Part shown: piece by piece, positions 1 to 11,800 of the stretch
Position numbering within the stretch: the first letter of the stretch is position 1
Layout: each line of letters starts with the position of its first letter
Source: Baffinella frigidus
Lineage: Eukaryota; Cryptophyceae; Cryptomonadales; Baffinellaceae
Assembly: GCA_026770585.1 (NCBI GenBank)
Contig: MU646323.1
Span: 779,405-797,338 of the forward strand
Direction: 5' to 3'
Length of the DNA stretch: 17,934 nucleotides
Program-made: the position numbers and the translations under genes
The notes under the pieces: model-generated
The model's input: the letters and a program-made list of their open reading frames with translations, nothing else
Told to the model about the DNA's origin: nothing
Database searches by the model: none

Positions 1-98
<98 letters not shown>

Positions 99-128
99 TA
101 TATATATATATATACATATATATATACG

Positions 129-162
<34 letters not shown>

Positions 163-228
163 TGTATGTATGTATGTATGTATGTATGTATGTATGCATG
201 TATGTATGTATGTATGTATGTGTATGTA
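1..228. repeat. TA and TATG microsatellites
   Basis: (TA)n runs from 1 to about 130 with a few interruptions, then (TATG)n to about 224. The short open frame through it (MYVCMYVC) is a by-product of the repeat. 229-290 is unremarkable intron leading to exon 19. Confidence 0.95.
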
Positions 229-290
229 AAAATATTTAAATACTATTTTCATTTCGAAGAAAGATGTGTATTCGTGTCAGTAGAGTAGAC

Positions 291-359
291 GGGGATGCTC
301 TCGGTGTCGATGAACATCCCCGAGAAGATCATCAGCGGGAGGATCAGCGGGGGCGCCAC
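291..359 (-). CDS. ABCG exon 19: TM5-TM6 region, last exon in window
   Basis: Reads VAPPLILPLMIFSG then MFIDTESIP, 23 codons, phase 0. It matches the ABCG block PxxxxPxxxFxGFFIxxxxIPxY. The acceptor is ATGCAG|GTGGCG. The donor is taken as ATCCCC|GTCTAC; frame also continues a few codons (VYST) beyond it. The following exon, expected to start near VYxxWLxYxS, lies beyond the left edge. Confidence 0.85.
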
Positions 360-2173
360 CTGCATCAGCATTTTAGGGTTTAGGGTTTGGGGTTGTGCGG
401 AATTGAATAAAAATATCAGTTTCCCGAACACGAAAGTTACTACACAGATGCTTTACTATTACTAGTATGACCCAGTTGGGGGTAAGGGTTTGGGGTTTAG
501 GGATTCGGGTGTTGGCAGGCACCTGCGACTTCGGGAATCTATCCAAAGATGATTATCATCCGGGAAAGACGCCAAAATTCAGCAAATGTCACCGGAAAGT
601 CGGGGTGAAAAGGACAACGGTGGCTGCTAAGTAGTGTTGATAAACATCCTCGAAAAGATTAACGATGCGGAGACCCGAGAAGCAAGAGACACTGAATATT
701 CTTCTCGAGTTATGCAGACTTCTCCACTTTTGAGGGCGTGTGTTGTACCGAGGCGGGCTTGTACAAAGGCTCATGGATTTTCGGATCACTCGACTCTAGG
801 CGTAAGGGCCTTCTAGGACCTGTATCGAGAGTAATAAACCAGAAGAAATCATTCCTAATCCCTAACCACACAGCGGGCTACGAAGGGATTTTCGGGCGCT
901 GAGAGCCCGAGTTTCCGTTACCTTATCCGTAGGAACCCCCCATATGTCCCTACGGATTGCCTACCGTAGGGTCGTAGGTCTTATCGCTCAAGGGTTATTC
1001 GAAATCTCTTCCAAGTCCGCTGTGTGCCACGAGGACTCTGCCTCTGTCGGGTTTGCTGGCTATGCTTAAGTTGACATGCTGGATGGCCGGGTACAAATCC
1101 GTCAACTTTGGAGAATAAAGGCGCCCGGGCTCACTAAATTGGTAAGCCCAAATAGACTGCTGCCTTACCACACGAGAACGCTGGAGGGGCCTATTTAAAA
1201 CCGATGTGCTTTTAAAAGTGGGCATTTGTGTAGTAACTTTCGTTGATTGATCACGTAACTCTGCAGATATTGCACAGTCACGGGGTTGGAACACCGTATC
1301 CTGGTACAAATATTTACAACCCCACATGTAAATAGGATTCTCCAGCATTCTCGAGTGGTACCACGAGGACGACGCGAAGATCCGAGAAGAGAGACGCGAT
1401 GAACATTCCAATACCGATGCCTGCTTTCGGGATTAGTGTTCAGGGTTGATGTACTTATCCAGGTCACAAACTCACAAACTAACTCAAACCAAACTCAAAC
1501 CAGTTCAAACTACTTAAATCGGTTCAAAATTTGAAAGTGTTTGAGGTTTCCGCGAGGACTACGCGGAGGTCCGAGAAGAGAGACGCGATGAACATTCCAA
1601 TGCCGATGCCTGTTTTCGGGTGTGCGGTTTAGTGTCTCTGTGTCTCTGTCTGTCTATCTGTCTGTCTGTCTGTCTGTCTGTCTATGTCTCTCTCGTTATG
1701 TCTTTGTCCCTGTCTATGTCTCTGTCTCTGTATATGTCTCTCTATATCTTTCTCTGCCTCTGACGCTGTCTATGTCTATGGCTCTCCCTCTTTTCTCTCT
1801 CTCTTTCTCTCACTCGCTCGCGCGCGCTCTCTCTCGCTCTCTCTCTTTCTATCTATCTCTCTCTCTCTTTCGATGGGGTTTCTTATTGGGTTTCAGGGGT
1901 CCTCGTTGGTATTGCAGATGTTGATCGCAGCATTTCCAGTTTCGGGTTTCAATTTTCCGGTTTCCGGTGTTCGGTTTCGGGCTTCGGGTTCCGGGTTCCG
2001 GGATTCGGGTTTCAGGTTTAATTTTTCGGTTCCGACTTTTGAGGAATGGGCGCGTGCTTTAGGGTCTAGGGTATATAGTATAGGGTGTCACCAACGCGGT
2101 TGGGACACAACGCGGAGTCACCAACGCGGTTGGTGACTCCGCGTTGTCCGTCTCTCTCTCTCTCTCGCGCGCG

Positions 2174-2212
<39 letters not shown>

Positions 2213-5200
2213 GATGGGGTTTCCTATTCGGTTTCAGGGGTTGGAGGGTGGCCCTCGTTGGTGTTGCAGATGTTGATTACAGCATTTCCGATTTCGGGTT
2301 TCGGGTTTCGGTTTTTGGTTTTCCGGTTTCGGGTTTCGGATTTCCGGTTTCGGTTTTCGGTTTTCGGGTTCCAGGTTCCGGGATTCGGGTGTTGAGGTTT
2401 TGGTTCCGAGTTTGAGGGGTGCGGCGCGTGCCCGCGTGGGTAACTCCGCGTCGTCCGTTTCGCTCTCGCTCTCTCGCTGCGTCGCTGTCTCGCTGTCTCG
2501 CTCTCTCGCTTTTTCGCTCTCTCGCTCTCTCGCTCTCTCGCTCTCTCGCTCTCTCTCTTTCGTTTTTTCCCTCTCTCTCTGTCTCTCGCTCTCTCTCAAT
2601 ATGGTGTCCTACAGGGTTTCAGGGCTGGATCATGCCCGCGTTGGTGTTGCAGATGTTGATCGCGCAGAAGAGGATGAAATCATCGCTGCTGTTCTGCAGC
2701 CCCACAGACCCTACGGTAGGCAATACTGTAGGGGCATAGGCGGGTCCTAAGAATATCCTGACCGATTCCTTGTGAGAATCCGACAAAAAATCCCTTTGCA
2801 GCCCTCTTGTGGGGCGCGTGGTTTTGTTTTGTTGGGATTTGAGATTTAGGGTTTAGGGTTTCGGGTTTCGGGTTTCGTGTTTCGGGTTTCGGGTGCGAGG
2901 GTTGGATCATGCCCGCGTTGGTGTTGCAAATGTTGATCGCGCAGAAGAGGATGAAGTTGTCGCTACTGTTCTGGAACCCCACCGCCCAGTACAGGATGCA
3001 GATCTGCGCACGAGGGGTTTTTAGACAACTTCTGTTTTAGTCAGCCCACGAGAAAGTTTAGTCAACCAACGAGAGGTTGTTAGAGATTTCTGCGAACGCA
3101 CGAGAGGTTGTTAGTCAATATCCACGAACAAACGAGAGGTTGTTGATCACGCAGAAGAGAAGGAAGGTCTCGAGCGTGTGCTGGAATCCCACCGCCCAGT
3201 ACAGGATGCAGATCTGCGCACAAACGAGGAAACAACTTCTGCGAACAAAAGGGTTTTGGTCAACTTCTGCGAACACAACAGAGGTTATTAGTCATTTTCT
3301 GCAAAGAGACGAGGGTTTATTCGTTACTTTATGCAAATATACGAGAGGGTATTAGTCATTTTATGCGCACTGTCCAGCAGAAGATCAAGCGCTGCGAACA
3401 TACGAGAGGGTACTATACGCTCCTTAACCCTGGATGGGTTTTATCCGGAGCAGGAACAAACACGAGGTTAAGCACGGATAAACCCATCCAGGGTTGAGGA
3501 GCGTTTGGGAACGGAGGGGTGAGGGTTGTTCACCTGGACGATCGGAAGGATCGGGAGGATGATGCCGGACATGGGGAGCTCCCCGTCAGGACTTTCGTCA
3601 CGCTTTGAATCGATAGGACCCTACGGTATTGCCTACGGTAGGCGATACCGTCAGGATCCTACGGTATTGCCTACGGTAGGCAATACCGTAGGATCCTGAC
3701 GGAGCTCCCCATGCCCGGGGGAGCTCCGTGCTTTTCAACACCGTGTGGGAGGCTTGTTAAGGTCCTTCTTCAGTGGCTTGCCTCGCCTTGAAAGGCCCTT
3801 ATTAGATCTACGACGGCGTGCCTCCACTTTACACCACCGGCGTGTTGAAAGGGAGGAAAAGAGAAGCGTGCACTCCACGCCAGGCCAGACGGCCCAGAAC
3901 GTACCCGCTCTCTCTGACGGCCTACTACAGTTCTACTTACTGTCCTAGTACTCCGTTACTCGTGTTTGCTCACATCCCCCACGGAAATTTCGCGGGGGAC
4001 GTAATGTGTCGCGAAAGTTACTACGCAACTGCCCACTTGTAAAGGCACCCCCCGGTTTGAAATTGGTGCTTTTCGAGTGGGGAGGGTCATAACCTGAATG
4101 ATCGGGAGGATGATGCCCGACATGGGGAGCTCCGTGAGGACTTTCGTCACGAACAACGCCGGTGTGTTGCGTCTTTGCTCACTAATGCCACAAGCTAACG
4201 CCAGCGAGGTACTTACAGCCTACGGATTGTCTACGGTAGGAAGAGGGTCTCCTACGACTTTTCAAGTATTTTGCATTATATCAGGAGGGCAGGAGGGTCA
4301 TAACCTGGACGATCGGGAGGATGATGCCCGACATGGGGAGCTCCGTCAGAACTTTCGTGATGAAGAAGGCAGGCGTGTTGCGTGCCACTTAGCAGCGACC
4401 CAAGATATTTCCCCCCGGATTCTCGGGGGAAATGCGGTTGTAATCCAATGCAAATGATGGATAAGATTCCGGCATTCTCGAGTGGGGAGTGTTGACCTGG
4501 ATGATCGGGAGGATGATGCCCGACATGGGGAGCTCCGTCAACACTTTTGTGATGAAGAACGCCGGTGTGTTGTACATTCCGAGCGCCTGTTTAAGGTTTA
4601 GGTCTAGAGTTAGGGTTTGGAGTTTCGGGTCGAAACACATGAACCCAAGGGTTCAGGTTAAGGGTCGAAACGCATGAACCCAAGGGTTCAGGGTTTTGGG
4701 GGTTGGGTTGAGAGTAGGTTGAGGGTTTGGGGTGTATGGAGGATGCCGGACATGGGGAGCTCTGTGGGGACTTTCGTGATGAAGAAGGCAGGCGTGTTGT
4801 ACATACCCAGCGCCTGTTTTCGGGTCGCAGGTTTGGAAAACAGTGTTCAAACCACTTAAACCCCTAGAGCGTTTGCGGTAATTGTTGTCCATTTTGGACG
4901 TACGGTTTCCCGGTTTTCCGGTTTTGAAAAGGGACTTATAGGACGTAACAAGGATTTTAAATAGTACCAAGAGGCGCAATTCTGGTACTATTTAAAATCC
5001 TTGTCACGTCCTATAAGTCCCTTTTCAAAACCGGAAAACCGGAAAACCGTACGTCCAAAACGGACAACAATTACCGCAAACGCTCTAACACGTAGGAGCT
5101 GTTTATGTTGAATGGATGGAAATAAAGGTCCCTCTCCTACTGAGCGAGCAGTAGGAAGTGAGGGCTTTGATGATGAAGAAGGCAGGCGTGTTGTACATTC

Positions 5201-8200
5201 CGAGAGCCTGTTTGCGGCTTCGGTAGGGTTCGGGTTTCAGGGTTTAGGTTGCAGGTTGCCCCGAGCTTACGTGGGTTCGGGGTTCAAGGTTTATGGTTTA
5301 GGGTTGAGCTCCGTGAGGACTTTCGCAATGAAAAACGCCGGCGTGTTGTACATTCCGAGCGCCTGCGTGGGGTTTGGGTTTAGGGTGAGGGTTTGTAGTT
5401 TAGGGTGTAGGGTTTGGAGTCTCGCATGAACGAAAGGGTTCAGGGGCTAGGGGTGGGGGGTTAGTAGTTTGGGGGTTTAGGGATTAGGAAGGATGATCGA
5501 GAGGGGGAGCTCAGCCAGGACCTTGGCGTGTTGTACACACCAGAGCCTGTTTAGGGTGTGGGGTACATGGTTTGGGTGTCAGGTTGCCCAGAGCTTGCGT
5601 GGCTTCGGGTTTCAGGGTTTTAAGGTTCACGGTTTAACCCTGAACTATAAACTATAAACCCTAAACCCGAGCTCTGTGAGGACTTTCGTCAGGAAGAACG
5701 CCGGTATGTTGTGTTGTACATTCCGAGAGCCGGCGAGGGTTTTGGCCACCGTAGGGTCTAGGTGGCTATGGCAGACGAGCAGTTTGGGGTTCAGGGTCGC
5801 ATTTGAAGACAATCCTCTCAAGACCAAGACGGGGAATGTACGGTGTGTTGGGGCTGAGGGGTGTACGTGTGTGTATATGGGTTGTTGGGGGGCTAGTGTT
5901 GAGGGTCTAGGGTTTAGGGTTTAGACCTGCTCGCGCTTGAAGACAACCATCTCAAGACCGAAGACGGGCAGCACCCCTGCATATCACGGTATGGGGGTTA
6001 GCGTTGCGGCGTAGGGTGTAGCATGTAGGGGCGGGGGGGCACCTCCCCATAGTCTGGGAGCACCCCTGCATATAATAGTATAGGGGTTAGGGTTGCGGGA
6101 TATGGTGTAGGATGTAGGGACGGGAGGCACACCTGCATATCATGGTAGAGGGGTTAGGGTTGCGGGGTAGGGTGTAGGATGTAGGGACTGGTGGCACCCC
6201 TGCATATAATGGTATTCGGGTTAGGGTTGCGGGGTAGGGAGTAGTGAAGGATGTAGGGACGGGGGGCAACCCTGGGGAGCACCCCTGCATATAAAGGTAT
6301 AGGGGTTAGGGTTGCGGCGTAGCCACTCGGTGGGCTACGAGGGTTTCGTTGACCCCGGATTATGGGGTGTTACGCGACCAATTTGCATGAAAAAAAACCC
6401 TAAAGTTTATTGTCTTCAGGTAAGTTGAGTTTTTGATGAAAGGTTTGTAGTAGTCCACCCTTTGGGGTGTAGGATGTAGGGACGGGGGGCAACCCTGGGG
6501 AGCACCCCTGCCGCGGGTTTGAAGTTTGGGGTGTGGGGGTTGGGGTTTGAGGTTTGGAGTTTGGGGATTGGGGTTTAGGGTTTCGAGTTTCGTGCTTAAG
6601 GTTGAGTGTTTAGGGTTTCAGGGGAGTAGGAACGGCGGGGCGCTGTCCGAAGGCGAAAACCCTAACCCCTAAACCCTAAACGATGGTTTGGTTGAGGGAT
6701 GAGGGTTTAGGGTGTACCGAAGGCAGCGTTCATCATGCTTACGGTGAGGACTCTGGTACAAAACGTTTGTTCCAAATCGGCTGTAAAGCCCTCTATGGTA
6801 CGTTTTTTTACCGAGTCGCGTCGAAATAAGTCCTTGCTGGCTGCCTGCATGAGGCGTAGGAGATATTATGTACGAGGTGTGTACGATGATTATGATCCTT
6901 TTGCAAATTCTGACCCTTTTTTACCACATAAACAATCTGAATTGTACCACGAGATTTCTCCTTTAATGCCGTTCAAAACTCAAAAGCTTGCTGGAAACAA
7001 GGTTTTTTTGCCTTCATCGATTTCCTTCTTTACTACACGATTTCGCGGAGCAATTCAGCCGGGAGTTGACAGTTGACTAATTCGGGATCACATTGTATGG
7101 GAACTGTGTGGTGAGAAAGGGTCAGAATTCTCTAGAGAATGTTTCGGCAGCTGTAAAAGGGCCGGTTTTCAACTGGCCTTAGTTCAAACACTCGTCAATT
7201 ATTTTCGGGGATTTTTAGATCAGAGTGCTCAGCGTGAGCTCGCCTTCAAAACGACCTGAAGGATTTGGGGTAAAACTTTCCGCCTTCCAAATCCTAATCA
7301 CGTCCAAAAAAAAGGGTCATATTTGGCTTACATGCCTCGTACGGGCCCGCCTCGGGACTGACGGGCCCGCATCGGGGCAGGGACTGGCTAGGACGGGCCC
7401 GCCTCGGGACTGGAAAGGCGGCTGACCGAAGGCGGCGTTCATCATGTTCATTGCGAGGAAGAAGAGCGCGCCCGTGCGCGACTGCACCCCCGCTTGCGAG
7501 TCCTGGATTCGGAATTATGGGTTAAGGTGTAGGAGGGAACAAGTACCATTTTGATATAAAAAGGCCGTTTTAATATAACAAATGCTGTGATTTAATACCG
7601 CATACCAACGCCGTGAAAGAGCGCGTCTGCACCCCCGCTTGCGAGTCCTGGTTTGGGGGGGATAGGGTTTATATGATGAAGTTTATTGGTGTAGGGTGTA
7701 GGGATTAGGGTTCAGGGATTAGGGGTGAGGGATTGGGAGTAGGTGCGCGACTACACGCCAGATTGCGTGTCCTAGTTTGGGGGTTTGGGGGTTCGGGGTT
7801 GGGGGATAGGGGTTTAAGTGCTTAGGGTTTAGGGTTTGAAGTGCTTAGGGTTTAGGGTTTAGGGTTTATTGATTCGGGTTTAGGGTTTAGCTGAGGTTTA
7901 GGGTTTAGTTGAGTTAAGGGTTTAGGGTTTAGATAAGTTTAGGGATTCGGATTCAGGATTCAGTTTAGGGTTTATTGGATTCGGGTTTAGGGTTTAGTGG
8001 ATTCGGGTTTAGGGTTTAGGGTTTAGGGTTCGGGGTGTGGGGTTGAGGGGTTGGTTTAGGGTTGAGGGGTTGGGGGTTACCGGGGTGTTGAGGTAGATAA
8101 GCGCGATGATCAACCCGATCGTACACACCTGTTTTCCAGGGTGTGGGGCTTAGGGTGAAGGGTTTAGGGTGTAGGGTGTAGGGTGAATGGTGTAGGGTGA

Positions 8201-8860
8201 AGGGTTTAGAGTGTAGGGTGTAGGGTGTAGGGTGTAGGGTGTAGGGTGTAGGGTGTGGGGTTTAGGATTTCGGGTGTGGGGTGTGGGGTGTAGGGTTTAG
8301 GATTTAGGGTGTATGGTATAGGTTGTAGGGTGTGGGGTTCAGGGTTTGGAGTTTAGAGTTTAGGGTTCAGGGTTTAACGCTCATAACATGGGGTAAAGGT
8401 CGTAACCTGAGCGGTTTTGGCTGTGGGGGGGTCGATTTTAAGGGAGAGGCGCTTTGGGGGTCGGGTTTAGGGGTGAGCGGTAAGGTTCCGTAACCTGTTC
8501 AGGGGTGATGAGTGAGGCGCGTAACCTGTGCAGATTTGGCGCGGAGGCCCATCGGGTGCCGGACGACCCGGTAAAACGCTAAGTTCCTCGCGCGTTTTGT
8601 ACCAACCCCTCTGATAAATGGTTGAATGGCTCCAATTCCAGTACTAAATAATCTGAGGCTCATAACCCCTGACCCTGTGGGGTGAGGGTCATAACCTGAG
8701 CGCTCTTCGCGCGGAGGCCCATCGGGTTTCGGATGATGTTGCGGAAGGAGCGTGTCATTAGCACCTGGGGTTGGGGTTTGGGGGTTGGCGTTTGGCGTTG
8801 GGCGTTTGGCGTTTATCGAGAGAGCCAGAGAGAGAGAGAGAGTGAGAGAGAGCGCGCGCG

Positions 8861-8897
<37 letters not shown>

Positions 8898-11800
8898 TAT
8901 TCGAGATTCAAGACCGCAAGGAAATCGAGCAGGAGGGACCTTGGCATCTGGGGTCAGAGGTTTCCGCCCCACACGCATCAACCAGCGAGAACACTACACC
9001 CTCCACCCTGAACCCTAAACCCTGCGCCCTTCACCTTACATCCCGAACCCCACATCGTAAACGCGAAAAGAATCAGGCGGGGTGGAAGGCTCTAGGGTGT
9101 AGGGGTTTGCTCGATCAAGGGTCAGGGGTAAGGGGCTATGGTTTAGGGTGCAGGCGCGGGACGGCCCCGCCTAGAGTTGTTGGACTCGACCCTAGACCGT
9201 AAACCCCAAACCCCCAACTCCTAAACTCCATCTCACCCCCATCTGCTCGACGGCCCCTACGCGCTAGGGGATGCCCCGAACCCCCACACCCTAAACTCCT
9301 AAACCCTGAACCTCGAACCCCTAAACCCTACACCCCACATGATCACCCCTACACCCCAAACCCAAAACCGAGAGGAGCAGGGGATTGCACGCACCGCTGG
9401 GGGATGTCCCGAAACCCCACACCCTAAACCCCTAAACCCCTAAACCCTAGACCCCATCTGGTTACCCCTAAACCCCAAACTCTAAACCGAGAAGAGCAGG
9501 GGGCGGGACCCCCCTCTGCTCGACCCAACCCCAAACAATACACCCCTGAACCCTAAATGGGGTTTACATGGGGTTTCGGGTGTAGGGTGTAGGGCACACA
9601 CCCCCATCTGTTCGACCGGCCCTGCGCGCCGGGGGATGGCTGATACGTCGACCCCCGCTCCTGTAGGGTTTGGGGTTTGGGGTTTGGTTTTGGGGATCAG
9701 GGTGTAGGGTGTAGGGTGTAGGGGGTAGGGGGTAGAGTGTAGGGTAGAGGGTGGAGGGAGGAGGGTTCAGGGTGCAAGGTGTCGGGTGGAGGGTGCAGGA
9801 TGTAGGGTGTGGGGTTCAGGGTGTAGGGTGTAGGGTGCATGGTGTAGAGTGTAGGGTGTGGGGTGTAGGGTTCTGGGTTTACGGTACAGTGTCTCGGGTT
9901 CAGGGTGTAGGGTGTCGGGTTCAGAGTATTTATGGACCAGGGCGGAGGCGTACCCGGGCGTGAGGTCTCAAGCTCCATCTTTGTCCGCATCTCACTCTCC
10001 ACATAGTTCTGGGTGTAGTGAGCAGGGTGTAGGGTGTAGGGTGTGCGAAATAGGGTCTAGGGTTCAGAAGTAAGAGTTTAGGGTGCATGGTGTAGGGTCC
10101 ATGGTGTAGGGTTCGGGGTGTAGGGGACTAGGGGATGAGTGTGCAGGGTTCAGGATGTAGGGTGGAGGGTGGAGGTGTACCTGGGCGAGCGGCCTCGAGC
10201 TCCATCTTTGTCCGCATCTCACTCTGCATGTAGTTCGCGAGAAGTGCCTGCAACCGCGACGAAGAGGCAAACACGTTAATGAGAGGAGGACGCAAACACA
10301 CGTCAAACGCACCCCCGGGCTTACAACTGGGTTGTTGATCCGCGTCTCACTCTGCATGTAGTTCGCGAGAAGTGCCTGCACAGCGAGGAGGATGGGTGGT
10401 CAAAACCGCGTTCATGTTTGTGCAACAACTTCGAGTTATTACTGGAATCTTACACTGCATGTTTGCCAGGAGCACCTGCAACCGAGAGGACGTATGTTCA
10501 ATATAATATTACCCGTAAGTGGCGAGGGGGTCCAAATAGACCCCCTGAGGTCCTAGGCAGGTCCTAGGTCCCTACGGTAGGGCGTATGAGCCTACTCAAC
10601 CACTTGAGGGATACGTTCTACGTGTGTACCGCAGCCGAGAAATACTTTAATACTACCAACACGGCCGCCATGCATGCCCCCCCAACCCCGGTTTACTAGT
10701 GAGTTTTAAGCGCAGCCTCCTAGATCTGCATCCCACCACACCAGATTCTTGGAAGGGGTCGTCATAAGTCAATTCCCCGGAACGATTCAGGGGGAATTGT
10801 TTACTTTTGGCATAGTTGAACGCCAAAATTGGCGTTCCCAACAGGAGCTACCCCCTCCAGCAGTCGGGCGTGGCATTATACAGGGACTCGTAACCTGTAT
10901 GCGGGCGCCTTTTCCGTCGCCGGTATCGGTGTTCTTGCCCGAAGGATCGTTGAGCACGCGGGATAACCGACTATTCGTAAGTTGACAGGCTGGGTTGCTG
11001 GGTACAAATCCGTCAACTTTGGAGCGGAAATAGCCCTTGCCGCCCAAACTGATGAGACGAAATAGTCTGCCAACCTGCATGCGGGCGCCTTTTCCGTCGC
11101 CGGTGTCGGTGTTCTTGCCTGAAGGATTGTTGAGCACTCCAAAACCTCTAGCTCCTTTCCAGTTTATTGGGTTCGCCAATTCGGAGAGCCCGGGCTCGTT
11201 TCCGCTCCAAAGTTGACGGATTTGTACCCAGCAACCCAACGTGTCAACTTGCGAATAGTCTGCCAACCTGCATGCGGGCGCTTTTTCCGTCTCCGGTGTC
11301 GGTGTTCTTGCCCGAAGGATCGTTGAGGACACGCATGAAGAAGAAGTCCGCGGGGTTTGTGAACGCCGGGCAGGAGTACCTGTTAAGTTGACAGCGGTAA
11401 GTTGCTGCAGCCAACTTAAGTTCGCTGTCAAGTTAGGCGGAAAAAGTTGCGCGGGGGTCACGTTAAGACACGCTAAGTTGCCCTATGGTCGACTTAAGCG
11501 CACTAAGTTGTTGGAAGGATCGTCGAGGACGCGCACGGAGAAGAAGTCCGCGGGGTTTGTGAACTCCGGGCAGGAATACTTGTCAGGTTAAGAACGCTAA
11601 GCTGTTGCAGGCACGTTAAGTTGCGCTGTCAAGATAGGCGCGGTAAGTTGCGCTGTGGTCAACTTAAGCGGATGTCAAGTTAGTGGACGTCGGTATATTC
11701 TCTCGAGGTTTGAGGGAGTCAGGGGGGCAGGAAACTCAAGTGGGAACAGAAGTGAAGCGCGGTAAGTTGTGCTGAGGTTCAGAGTTTAGGGCTTAGGGTT

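Larger units (their letters stand above)
3534..4381 (-). repeat. Three 3' copies of exon 16 downstream, plus an inverted fragment
   Basis: Copies at 4305-4381 and 4094-4170 read NTPAFFITKVLTELPMSGII then LPIVQ, and NTPALFVTKVLTELP..., each ending with CAG|GTTATG donors but without the ALGMY start or acceptor. The copy at 3534-3602 keeps the donor CAG|GTGAAC but has a 2 nt insertion (ACGGGGAGC) and an extra LPI. At 3693-3722 an inverted fragment (CTGACGGAGCTCCCCATG on the plus strand) follows a palindrome. Confidence 0.87.

Noticed and set aside
1-288. Short open frame in the TA/TATG repeat (94-288)
   Set aside because: It encodes only the YVCM repeat produced by the microsatellite.
1622-2750. 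Several 60-150 codon open frames
   Set aside because: They are serine/leucine or arginine/glutamate strings from CT/GA tracts and heptamers, with overlapping frames on both strands.
3534-5730. Mutually exclusive alternative exons (Dscam-like)
   Set aside because: All copies but one lack an acceptor or donor or are frameshifted, and the losses follow position relative to the intact exon.
5971-6320. CRISPR array
   Set aside because: The 67 bp units are similar throughout, with no unique spacers, in a eukaryotic intron.
7671-8345. A true telomere or chromosome end
   Set aside because: The arrays are interrupted by exons, drifted, and spread through all introns.
8499-8981. 160-codon minus-strand frame
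   Set aside because: It joins the GA tract with exon 12 and its fragment across intron; exon 12 itself is read in another frame with good splice sites.
9697-10002. 101-codon frame rich in PYTLNPTP
   Set aside because: It is the GTGTAGGG heptamer read on the minus strand.
10787-11461. 224-codon minus-strand frame, the longest in the window
   Set aside because: It runs through two exon 9 fragments and introner-like elements in changing frames; the real exon 9 (11268-11379) is read differently.
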